The notes beneath the pieces are model-generated. The model saw only the letters and a program-made list of their open reading frames with translations, searched no databases and was not told the DNA's origin. A program made the translations under genes and the position numbers. Shown piece by piece: positions 32,723 to 44,400 of a DNA stretch of 64,000 nucleotides (its first letter is position 1; each line of letters begins with the position of its first letter). The stretch is from Trichuris trichiura (taxonomy: Eukaryota > Nematoda > Enoplea > Trichinellida > Trichuridae): positions 2,914,001 to 2,978,000 of the forward strand of contig JBAJFE010000004.1 of NCBI GenBank assembly GCA_037903355.1. The letters run 5' to 3'.

Positions 32723-35431
32723 AACTAAGCTTTGGTGCAACCGCTTTTCGTTTCGTCCGTGTTCTGGCAAAGTTAAGCTTTTGTTGTGCTAACAGCCTAA
32801 TAGCTTAGCTTGTCGAACAAATTGCTTCGCATTTCACTAAGAATTGAAAGGGTAAAACGTAAAGCTGAGTTTTATCTTTGCGCAGAAGTTCGGTTCGACA
32901 TACTCACTTATTTAACTGTTCCACTATTGTTGTTATGTACAGCATGAAAGTGTAAGAGTATCAATGTTGATACACTGAAAGTTTTGCTTTCTTTGGCCAG
33001 ATTAGTTAAGCTTCGTTTCAGATAAAAATTTGTTTTATTGCAATGTACAGATATTGCATCACAGTGGTACTTATCCTCACGAGAAATGCACATCAGTTTG
33101 GCATGATGTTGACATAGTCTTTTTTCTACATTATATTTTGGCTAGCCAGTTCAACTGGCTTACCTGTTCAACTTCATTTAATATTTATTAGCATTTCTTT
33201 TTAACTGAACTGATAGAATGTCACGCTGGCATGGCTTTTGGTTCTTCGTTTGCCGTCTTACTTTCAAAATGCGGCTGCGTATGTTCGCTTCATCATTCTA
33301 TTTCAGCACGTGTCCTAAAATACGTGTGCATGTGCTCATACGGCCTTTAAAATTAAGCTGCTTTATTCAATAATAATTTGGAAATTTAAATAACGTTTTT
33401 GAGAATGTAAAATCTTTAGCCATGAAAGCCCCAGAGGCGGAGGGTTGTTTCCAAACGCAGTTGTATTGCAATAAGCTTATCTTGTTCAATAGTTGCAGAA
33501 CAATTTTCCCGCTTTTCCTGCGTTGGCAAAAAACATTTAATTTGTGTGCCTTGTAGAAACTGCCACGAAAACGGTTTCTGCGCGTTATTCCTACGCAAGT
33601 CGGCTGTATCTACCAAGTGTAAATATAAACTTGTTTTCCAGTTGGCATATGTTCGTGTCTACAAAACAGGTCTTATAGCAGAATTATTTTTGAGAATTAT
33701 AGCCCTTTAGCGGCAAGTGGGATTGTGTTTTCATAAGAAGGCATTTTACTTATTGTACATTTTGGGAATTGCCCCATTTCGCCTTCAGCAAAGTCGAGTA
33801 GGCTGCTTTCATAGTTTAAAAGATTATTTGCGTACGGGCAATGAAAATAAGGTTCATATTTTTAATGAAGAACTTGTTTCGTTTCATGATTCCAAGTATG
33901 TTCACTTTTGTTACAATAGGTCTACATAAATTTTTCTCTGATTTCTTGCCCTCACCTACGTGCAATATTAATGATTTTTTGCATTATTAACACTAAAGGT
34001 GAAGGAAAAGCAGTATCTGCATATTTTAGAAAGAAAATTGCTTCAGGAAGTGCATTTAATTTAAAGTACGGCTTTTGACATACGTAGCAGACTATCTAGT
34101 ACACCTGTTTGGCTGCCCAAAGTAAGTTTCTGTTTTGTTTGCTTCATCTCAGAACGAGTTAACATATTTTCTTCTAACTGTGCGTTAGTGCAGTGGTGAA
34201 TTAATAGGCTGCAATCAGCGGCTTTAGCCTTCTACAAGCGATTTCAACTTTACGAAATGGCTCAAAGCATATTTACATAATTTATTCCAATCATTTCCAG
34301 TGTGTTGCCTGTTTGACCTAATGATTATAAAGTTGCAGTGTTCTGCAAGACAGTAGCTTGCACGAGCTGTTTTAACGAAGTATACGAATTCTGGTCAAGC
34401 CTGCGTTCTTAACAGTCAAGAATGCCGTAAGAACATGCAAATTTTGGAATTATTCTTTGCTTCACGCGGTTGCAACCTTCGCCTCTTTTAAATATCATGG
34501 AGCTTGTTAATGTCGTTTATTCATTTCTGAGTAAGCAAAAATATTTCCACACATTCGTTTCCAGACTTTTCAGCTCTAATTTTTTTGGGTATTTATTATG
34601 CTCACATGCCTAACATTCCAGTAATAACAGTGCCTTCAAATTGCTTCATTACCGAAGCGGATTTCTAAGTTTTATTACGGCAGATCGACCAGCCTAAACC
34701 AGATTAGTCTTATTCAGATGCTGTAGTTTGTGCTCAGAAAAAAATACATAATTCCTAACGCGCTTCAAGGACGGGAAGAGCGTTGGCAATGAAGTATTTT
34801 CCAATAATTTGTCATAGACAAGCAACAAAGACCTAATTAAGTGCAGAAGAGCTTACAGGCGAGCAACCTTGTTTAGCCTATTATGGCAAAGCAAACATTT
34901 CATGAAACTTTTATGGCTCATCAATAAGTCAACAGGCGAACCTATAATTCATCCGTTAGTCTGGATGACTAAAAAGTCAATACTTTTGCGAACATAATCT
35001 ATCACTTACTTTCATCCATTCTTTGGTTGTATGCTCACCTGCCTACCTGTAACCGCCAATGAATGCTTACGTTGGCCATGGATGCGTTCAAAGGCTTCCA
35101 AGCGGCAAGTGCTTACTATGGGTGGCAGCGAGGCTTCAAAAACCGACACGGTTGCGTAGAAACGGCAGCGCGCGCACGTCATTCAAGCAACAGCGTATAA
35201 ATATTTTATAAGTGTTAGGAAATAAATGCGTCTATCCAATCAATATCTACGGTAACATTAATTGCCTTTATATGATTTCACGGCACAAGAAATAGGTTTT
35301 ATGCCAGCTGTAACACGATCTAGCGTGCACTTTACAGTACGCGTATCCGAACGAGTGTTCGCTGTTCGTAACTTGTCTTTTTGGCTTTAACGGATTGGAC
35401 GAATTTTCATTTGACAAGCGAGTCCACTTTT

Positions 35432-35675
35432 AAATATCTTTATTACGGATCCAATGTCCCGTTGATATGTACAATAAACGAAAAGTTTTTCTCTCCGGAG
35501 TTTTCGGGTCAAATGATGTGTGTCCACACATCATTTGACCGCTGAAGACGGGTCGCGACAGACCTGAAAGCTTCGGAGAGAAAAACTTTTCGTTTATTGT
35601 ACATATCAACGGGACATTGGATCCGTAATAAAGATATTCAAATATGAAAACTTATAGTCCCGTACAAAAACATCA
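35432..35675. mobile_element. Foldback element C with 17-bp target duplication
   Basis: A 244-bp palindrome: CTTTATTACGGATCCAATGT, then CCCGTTGATATGTACAATAA at left, with the exact mirror (TTATTGTACATATCAACGGG, then ACATTGGATCCGTAATAAAG) at right. Direct repeats CAAGCGAGTCCACTTTT (35415-35431) and CAAGCGAGTCTACTTTT (35676-35692) differ at one base. The right tail ATATGAAAACTTATAGTCCC, then GTACAAAAACATC, matches element B. Inside the right arm: CTGAAGA (35542-35548), a GGGTC/GACCT stem and GAAAGC. Confidence 0.9.
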
Positions 35676-36613
35676 CAAGCGAGTCTACTTTTCGAAATTC
35701 AGTCAAAGAAGAGCCCAGTACTTCAGCATGCAGTTGACAGCTACTGCAGTTTTTTGCGCACATAATTTATGAAATACTTAAGAATTCATTCAGTAGCTCT
35801 TGTAGCTTGTTAATTCATTGAAATATAACGCATACGAATGCTTATCCTTTCAAATTTGACTTGCTCTCATATTCTTATGCGTCGTTAGATTCGTGTCAGC
35901 ATCTTTGCTTGCTTAAAAGCGTCAAGTTCTTCACGCTAACCGCAATTGAAGCCGCAGATGCTCAACTGTTGCTATTAAGTTCATTTAAAGCGAATGTCCA
36001 ATGGCAGGACGTTTTTCAACGGCTAAGAACGATCCTATAGCTTTTCATCGTCCTATTCTTTCGAACTTTAACGCTGAAAAACAACAGTTCTTTTGTGAGC
36101 CCAATTGAGCAAGAATACGTTCTTACGATACCGCGACTGCTGAAGTCAATTTCTTATTAATAGCTTTAACTAACCTTCTGGACTTTTTAATGCCAAGAAA
36201 TTTTCTCAGCCAATTATGCTCACGAGTGTAACTGTTGCTGGTTTTATTAATAATTGAGTAACAGAGTTAAGCTTGCCTTTTTTTTATTCTCATTAGCTGA
36301 CTCCCATTACCGACGCAGCGAGAATGGATTGCACGTGGAAGCAGGCATTTCATACGCCTACGGGAGAAATGCCAACCATGATTCTCGTGAGCAGAATATG
36401 CGTCACAAAAACGTATCAATTTGGAAACGATCTGTTCCATCCGCTCAAACTTATCTGACAAAAAGACTGATAATATCAACTTCACCCGCGCGGGATTGTC
36501 GTAATGGATAGCCTTTTGGTATGCAATTAATCTGCTCAATTAAATGGTCAGTTAGCTTTTTTCTTCATGCATCTGCCTTTTGATAAGCCATCCATTCATG
36601 TTCGTAATAAAAA

Positions 36614-37013
36614 AAACCGCAGGGTGACGTAAGACAAGATTATTTTGAGCGTATGAAAAGACAGCGTGCAATGATAAGAAGTGTGGAAAAGTTTGAGAAA
36701 GTTTGAGCAAGATTTTATTTGTCAGATTCAGCTTTCAAGTGATTGCCTGCCATATTCGCCTCAGTAGTGTCTCACGTGCCAATTCATAGCCGCTATCTTT
36801 TTTATGACCGCAGCAGATGACAAAGAAAGTATCGGCTCTGAATTGACACATAGAGATACTACCGAGGCGAATATGGCAGGCAATCACCTGAAAGTTGAAT
36901 CTAACAAACAAAATCTTGCTCAAATTTTCCCAAACTTTGCCACACTTCTTATCATTGCATGTTGCCTTTTCATATGCTCAAAATAATCTTATCTGACGTC
37001 ACCCGGCGGTTTC
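36614..37013. mobile_element. Foldback element E, a different MITE-like family
   Basis: A 400-bp element with arms of about 190 bp. Ends AAACCGCAGGGTGACGT (36614) and ACGTCACCCGGCGGTTT (to 37013) are inverted, as are GCAAGATTTTATTTGTCAGA / AATCTAACAAACAAAATC and TGCCTGCCATATTCGCCTC / GAGGCGAATATGGCAGGCA. No target duplication is clear. It lacks the TTACGGA...CCCGTT ends of elements A-D, so it is a separate family. Frames on both strands are mirror images, not genes. Confidence 0.85.
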
Positions 37014-37099
37014 ATTTCTCAAAAGGGCTTATCTATATGGGCAGTTGATGCAGTATTTTTGCCGGTATTCCTTGTGGCCATGTAACGAAGTTAACGGCT

Positions 37100-37165
37100 G
37101 CGAAATAGCACATAGCGACATTTGTGAGGAGACATGATCACCTGAACGCTGAATCTAATGAAACC
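37100..37165 (+). repeat. Partial arm of element E family
   Basis: GAAATAGCACATAGCGACAT...ATGATCACCTGAACGCTGAATCTAA aligns with part of the right arm of element E (about 36842-36903). It is a decayed fragment about 90 bp downstream. Confidence 0.5.
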
Positions 37166-40100
37166 AGAAACGGTGCTGTTGCAGAACCATACAAAGAACA
37201 TGAAAGCGCCATGGCACATCAGTTTGGGCAAGATGTCTGAAATGGCTTTATCCTTTGAAGTTAGTTCATTTTCGTTGACTGATGAACTTGAACACGAAGT
37301 GCGAATGTGGAGCATTGTGCAGTTTGAGTTCTGGAGTCTTGATATGCTTTATCATTTAGCGCGCTAAATAAATTACCAGCTTTTCAAGTCTTAATTATAC
37401 TAGCAGACAGGTGACCATCCGCCTATTGCTTTCGCGCAGTGTCAGCTAATCTCGGAACGCCTACCGCTCATTTATTAAATATTAGAATGATACGGTCACT
37501 TCTTTTACCATATCATTTTTCTCATATTTTAAAGTGCAGTGCAGGCGACGCTTTAAATTCTGTGAAAACGACAAAGTTCAGTTTTTACCATCCTTAATGC
37601 ATCGAGAATTCTACACGTTCGTTTTCGCATTGTCCTCAACCTTTCTCCTCTCCTTCTTGATGTCTTATAACCCACAAGCATAAAAAATTCATAACTACCG
37701 GTTGCCTCACATTCGTTTGTATGGTATTACTTTTGCTAAAACAGATTCATAGGAGCGCGCAAGTTCGTACACAAGTTTCGCAGCGTCTGCTCTGCCACCT
37801 CACAAGCGTAAGATGGTACAGGAATCAGAAAAACAGAGTAGGCAACCGCTTAGCAAAAGTAATACCAGTGCCCGCATCTGCCAATGCTTTTAGCTCTGAG
37901 CTCTATAATCATTTGCATAACATTATCAGCAGAAAAAAGGCTTTTCATTTAGGCCACGTTTGCGCTGTATTCGAATAGGGGTAGGTACGTTTTAGGATTG
38001 CAAAAACTATTCAGTAACTGTTGTAGCGGTAAGAAGAAATGGTCCATCTACAACAGTAATGCATAAAAATAATAAAGCAGAGACACTTACCGGTCTGCAC
38101 TCAATGTCTGAAAGGTCAACAGGTTGGTTGCCTTACTTACCAATGGCATATAGTTTAGCTGATGCATTAGGATAATGAATTAGCTATGACAAGCTGTCAA
38201 CTTTCTATCCCATTGCCTGGAATTTCAATTAATACGGAAGCTGTTGTAGCATCTGTTAATGTCACGTGACGGATATGTACTGTATGTCAATTTCAAATCA
38301 CGTAAACAAATCGTCGGGATTTCCAAGAAGTTTTGAAACAGCGTTTGCTGAACCCGGGTTCTCACTTCATTAGTATGTGTTTCTGCTATTGAATGCTTGG
38401 CGCTAAAAGACTCTCTGATTACCTTTCCCATAGGAGGTTCATCATTCTTTCATCTGTTCGAATACTGAAACATCAGAGCTCGTATGAATAGTTTATGACG
38501 CTAAAATGCTTTAAATGGTGAAAAGTTCTCTGAACAATCGACCGTCCACTACGGTAAAAATAATTTAACAAGGCTGCAGCGCCCCGGTTAGGGAGACATC
38601 ATGTATGCATCATCAGTCAACTGACAGAGTCGTATTGGCAACTTTATAAGAACCGTATATGTGAAAATTAGAAAATCAGGCATTGCGAAATACATAATTG
38701 ATTCATTATTAAAGGTCTGAAAATGCTCACTTAATAAATAGTGCTACCACCTGTTGAAGCAGCATAAATATGCAATGAATAATGATATGTTTTATTGAGC
38801 GCGTATTAAGCATTCTCTTCATTCCTTGTTACTTTCCAAGTGGCTACATCCCATCTTTTCATTGAGCCTTTGAAATGGCGTTATAAGCGGTTATTCAAAT
38901 GGAAAATATGATTCAACCCTTACCTGCATATTTATAGCTTCAAACCTGAGGCATAACAACAAATATATTGATTGGCGGAACTAGCAGCTTTAAAATTTTT
39001 GAACTACACAAATTAAAAAAGAGATGTCGCCATAAGCCTTCGTGTTAGCAACAATAATTTTATGCTTACGTTGATTCTAATTCTTATTCGCTCCATTTCA
39101 TGACATTGTGCATCTCGCTTAACAAAAACTACCATTTTCCTTGAAATAAGTTTGCTTTGCATCTTTGGAGGTTCATTTTTGCACTTTCCAGAGTATACTA
39201 TACTGGAAAGTTGGAAAGTTTTGCTATCAATTAGCCAGAATGAAATGGACCTGATTTTTCTGGAAATCATAAAGCCAAGCTTTTCCTGGCGCAGACTTTT
39301 AGGAATTGGCTGCATCGGTATTCTCATCGCATGAATCCAGCAGGAAGCTTGAACTTAAATTCAATGTTTTTCAGACTGTATCAGTCTCATGGATTTGAAA
39401 TGGGCAGAAAAACGAAGCATAGCAAATAGCTTTTGCAGTGGTTGTATCATCATGAGGAAGCAGCGCCATCAGGAAGAGAAGCAGCATAAATCAGTCATCA
39501 CCTTTCAAACTGATTAAAAAAGGAATACTTACAGCTTATCACATGGCTAATGATTAATCTTTCAATTTGTGCACAAGCGCTAACCATTAGGGCGTATCCG
39601 ATGGACATGACGACTATGCTAAAGGTTGCCACATCAGATAGTCAGTTGTGTTAAATAAATTAAATCAAAATGGGATGCTGCTCTAAGCGCCTTATTTACG
39701 CTAATTTGCTCGGAAAGCAAGTTGTCCTTCGCTGAAAGATACACTCCATCAATGAGCATTCGTACACAATAGCCTTTGGTCATTTCCGGCCATCCGTGGT
39801 AAGCATGGGAACAGGTCATCAGGTCGCAAGGGAAGGAAGCGGCGACGCAGCCCGTTTGACCTTTGCTTGATCGAATCATAAAGTAAGCGGTTAAAACCAT
39901 GCTTTATAGCTGGATGTTAATGGCCTATCGTTGGAGGGTCCATTTTTTGGCATACTTTTTTGCGTAAAATTTCTCTGCTTGTTAATTTCTTTTAGTGAGC
40001 CTCTACTTAAGAAGTCAATAGGAAGATTTGCTCACGTTGCCTCTACTTGTAACAGGAAAACGTTTAGAACCATTGGCCATTCTTTTCACTCGATCGACTG

Positions 40101-40359
40101 GCAATTGTGAGCTGGCACAATGCAATAGCCGCGCGCTGTACGGCCAATGAATTGAGAGCGAATGCGAAGGCTGTAGTCATTACTGCCTTCTACAGTAGGA
40201 TGATTTAAAACAGGTGCATAATGAAGAACGTCCCGTAATTAGTTGGCACGGTGGACCGTTATAAAGCGGTCTGTTAATGCCCACGAAGCCTACCGATCGC
40301 CAGTCGCTGCTGTCACCTGCTTTGCATAGTCGAAAGGAAAAAGAACTCTGCTGAGCAGT

Positions 40360-41462
40360 ATGCAAACGCAGAGATTCTACTCACCCTTTCCCACTGGTAC
40401 GATTCCTATGGGACGTTATTCCCCTTCTCAGTACGCTCGCTCTGCCGCGGAACAGATGCGAAGACAGTGCATTGGTAACGGAGCGATGCCGGTAAGACTT
40501 TGCGTACATATGTAACTAACTAAAGAATTGACAAGCCATTTCAGCCAAACTTCTTCAGTGGAATCGACGAAAGCTTGTTTTCCGTTCGGGCTGAGGCTGC
40601 GTTCGTAGCTAGCATAGATCGAGCAGCCGTTGGAGCTCAGAATTCTATGCTTAAGACGGATATGATGCCGACATACACTCACCTGACCACCGGAGGCCAG
40701 CATCCTCAAGTTGGTATGACTTCACCGATGGACTTTCATTTGGAAAATGCACCCATGTCCTCCATGTCTTCCATGATTGATCCTCATCAAATGGCAATGG
40801 CTGCCAGTATGGGTCATCATCAGCTAGTCCAATATCCGCATGGCCCAATAGGCAATATGGGTCCAGCTGCCTTGCCAACCCATCATCATCCGTCGTTTGC
40901 GCCTGGCAATGTTATGCCGGCAGTTAGCCGCCCTTTGGTGTCCGAACCGGAAACGGATCCCAGGGAACTGGAATCCTTTGCTGACCACTTTAAACAGCGT
41001 CGAATCAAGCTGGGTGTTACTCAGGCAGATGTAGGCAAGGCGTTGGCCAATCTGAAGTTGCCAGGCGTTGGCTCTCTCAGCCAGTCAACCATATGCCGGT
41101 TTGAGTCATTGACTTTATCTCATAACAACATGATCGCCCTAAGGCCGATCCTGTCAGCTTGGCTAGAGCAAGCGGAAGCGGCCGCCAGGGGAAAAATAAA
41201 GGAAAGCAATGGAATATTGCCTGGCTCGGAGAAGAAGCGTAAGCGTACCTCCATTGCTGCCACGGAAAAGCGATCATTGGAAGCCTACTTCACCATGCAT
41301 CCCAGACCGTCCGGTGAAAAGATTGCAGCCATTGCTGAAAAGTTGGAATTGAAGAAAAACGTCGTACGAGTGTGGTTTTGCAATCAACGCCAAAAGCAGA
41401 AAAGGTACTCCTACCTTAACGCTTGGTTGTACACCCCCCTTTCTGCTTTTGAGACAGCTTAA
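40360..41462 (+). CDS. POU class IV homeodomain transcription factor (Brn3/UNC-86 type), 2 exons
   Basis: Neural identity regulator family. Exons 40360-40491 and 40545-41462 (53-bp intron, CCG|GTAAGA ... TTTCAG|CCA); 349 residues. The N-terminus has the POU-IV box spanning the junction (EQMRRQC...FSGIDESLFSVRAEAAF), then a His/Met-rich linker. The POU-specific domain runs from DPRELESFADHFKQRRIKLG to IRPILSAWLEQAE-type LRPILSAWLEQAE. The homeodomain is KKRKRTSIAATEKRSLEAYF ... VVRVWFCNQRQKQKR, with the POU-typical WFCN. The ATG at 40360 is the first after an in-frame stop at 40327. The tail after KQKR (YSYLNAWLYTPLSAFETA) may be read-through of a donor AAAAG|GTACTC at 41404; splicing to an acceptor at about 41548 (TTCTTAG) would give FLKSLQTWDSTS instead. 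Confidence 0.95.
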
Positions 41463-44400
41463 GGTTTGGCAAGCAAGACATTACTGCAGCATTCATTTCC
41501 AACTCTTTTACCATTTTCTCATGGAGCTCCCTACCTATTTTCTTAGGTTTTTGAAAAGTTTACAAACCTGGGATTCGACCAGCTAGACCAGAGCGGTCTA
41601 GTTGAACGGTATCCTTCAGCGACTTGTAGCATACTGCCAAACGGCTGCCTGAATGCTGAAACAGAGTTAGTAAACAAGTCGTATGGTCGGATCGTGTTCC
41701 GTCTACCCCTGCCGCGACAACTCTCCATCGAATCTCTGAGTTTCGCTATTTACCGGTATCAGTTCACGTCCGCCGTCTCAATTCATTCGTTCCTGTCATT
41801 TAGGTGTCGCAATCAAGCACCGCCGCGGTGTTGACAATTCTCCAGTGGCCTCATGTTCGCCAACCACTTTACCAATGCGTCGTTTTCGCCATTTTCCTTT
41901 GGAGGACCAAAAAAAGAGAGCACTGCTTCTGGGCCCAGAATTGACTTCCTTCCGGTGTTACTTTTTCGCAATATCCGGCCTCCCCTGGGCATACAAACAC
42001 GGTGCTTGAGCAATCAATATCGTGTATTTTCTTTTGTCAAATCATTCTATGTCAGCAACGCGTTGCATGTCAGACAGTTTCGACAACTGCGAGCAGCTCT
42101 AATAAACATGCGTTACTGTTTCCCTAAGAAGAAGAAAAAATATATCCAAGCATTGGCTGCAGCGTTTTTTACGTTTCCATGAACCTCAGCAGCCAAAGAT
42201 GGGCAGCTGCAAGTAGGTGTTAGTAACTTTGTAAAAGCAAGCTTCCTTTTTCCCGTAGAGGGTCTTCATTCAAAATTCTGAGGTCAGTAAACGCTATCAC
42301 CTACGTCATCACGCTCCGGTTAGTGCGGGCGTCCCAGTTAGCATTTGTTTAATTAACTTTGTTAACTTGCAAATGACAGGGCGCTTTACTGTAGCCCAGA
42401 AAAAAGTAGACAGTTTTAAGTTGGAATTTAATTTATTTTCTATGGTCCGACTTGACGATATCTAACCATCGCATATACTGAGCAGAGTTCGCCCGATGAG
42501 TCATATATGCCGGTCAGCTAATCTATGAGGCGGTGTAAGACCATATGAGCTTCCCAGTGGGATGTAAATCAAGTCTGTTCAGAAATTCTACTCTAAGTTC
42601 AATTTAAGACCAAACCCGCTTCCTTGTAAGTAGGGTCTAAAATGCTTAGTTTAAGTGACAGCTTATTTAGAATCGAATTATAAAAAGGATGAAGGAATAA
42701 AATAAATGTTTTCGTTGAACCCTTTTGAAGCAATCTCCTTAAAAGGCATCATAGGTAGTGAAATGATTTTTCAATGATACAGTATTCATAGTGAAAGTGC
42801 TGCTCATTTAAGTTTAAAAGCATTTCGCCTTGAAACTGCCTTCGAAGGAGCGTAATGTCTAACAGAGTTTGGCAAGAAAGCTTAACTAGACGTTTGTTAG
42901 GCTGAGTTATTTGCATCGGTGATATATTGTCATTAAGTCGTGACTTGACAAACTAATTCTACAAAATGAAAACTTCACCCGGTATCACTGAATGCCTAGT
43001 CAAAATCATTAACTGGCGAACGACATTTTCGTGGGACAAAGAACTTTCATAAACCAGCCGTCCCATACGGCTAAGAAAATAGTAAATTTTCCATTTTTAG
43101 CCTTGCCTAGCTTCAAGTCTATTTCAACCTGCAGTATACGGGTCAGAAAGAATGCATTAATAACTAAACAGACGCTATTCCAATCGGAAAATTTTGCTTG
43201 TTGAAAGATGTCTTATATTGGGCAGACTTAAGCAATGCCCTGCATTGACTAAGCCTGTGCTTTAATTTTAATTTAAAGTTAACCTTGTGGCACTTCTTCT
43301 CGCACGGTCACCAATAAATTTGCATATGCTTGACCTGCTAGCACAAGCAGCATTAGGCAATGGAAATTAACTGTAAATGTAGGCAGCTGAAATATTTATG
43401 CAAGTACTACCTTACACTTAATGCATAATTCAGAAGAGCTATTGGTTTTGATGAGCTATATGTTTTCAGTTGTGCCTTTGAAGGTATATCATGGAAAAAA
43501 TGACAACAGGTAAATTGACCCGCATACAGTGTTTGAGAAATAGCTCTTATGCTCTCTTCAAGTTCGCCCGTGAGAATAAATAACGACTGCCTTTACATTT
43601 AAACCTTGCGACGCATGCTCGCTTGTACAATAAAGGAAAAATAAAAGTAAGGCATATATGCCATTGCTGACAAAGTAGGAGCTGCCCTGACAGACATGCT
43701 GGCCAAATTAGGCTACAGAATACGCATGCGTTCAGTTATTGCGAATTAATTATGCATTTCTATTCGTGGATCTTCTCTGTCGTTGCAGCTCTTCAGCTCG
43801 TCTATGGCCGTAAGCATTTCACAACTTGCTTCACTTTCTTGCTTTTTTCTGTCGCTTAATTATGCAAATAACGTAAATAATTCATAATGGTATGCGAACC
43901 GACCACACGCGCCCGCGCGCGACGACACGCGAGCGTCCAATGGTTCCACATGTTCAACCACGGAAATTTTTCAACTGCCAAACGAAAGGAAAGTTATAAA
44001 GGTGTGACTAAAAAGGGATTACGGTAAGTTGATTAAACTCTCAACGCTATGATGCGAGCAAAAGATGACAAAAGGATGATTAAGCGCACATGGTAAGCTG
44101 AGAATTGGGTCAGAATAATCATGGAAATCCCCAGGGTTGACATGTGGTCTTTCGTTGTTCAGCTCGCTGTGGTGCTGACCACCATGCGTAACGAAACACC
44201 ATTGAACATGTCACCTCGTTGTCATTGGCAAGGGTCATATCCAGGTTAATCATCATTGCCGTCTGCGAGGGTGCTTTCCAATCGATCAATGAATGTCTGA
44301 AAGTAGCGTGACATTTTCATCGACTTGCACTAGTGGAGTAATAGTCAAAGAAGAAGACGCCTTTATTGGCAACAATGTTGGCCACCACGGTTTGATCGAA

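Larger units (their letters stand above)
32723..40359. other. 7.6-kb gene-free region upstream of the POU factor
   Basis: No open frame here has a recognisable domain or convincing splice-linked exons. It contains foldback C (35432-35675), foldback E (36614-37013) and a partial copy (37100-37165). Long non-coding flanks are usual for developmental regulators, so much of this may be POU-IV cis-regulatory DNA; that is inference. Confidence 0.45.

Noticed and set aside
36254..36986. Several 60-90 codon frames near foldback E
   Set aside because: They mirror each other across the palindrome or lie in unique AT-rich DNA without features.
39634..39900. An 88-codon minus-strand frame with several cysteines
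   Set aside because: No family resemblance and no neighbouring exons with matching phase; left unannotated.
41853..42182. A 109-codon plus-strand frame after the POU gene
   Set aside because: No domain, low-complexity lysine run at the end, no splice link to the POU exons.
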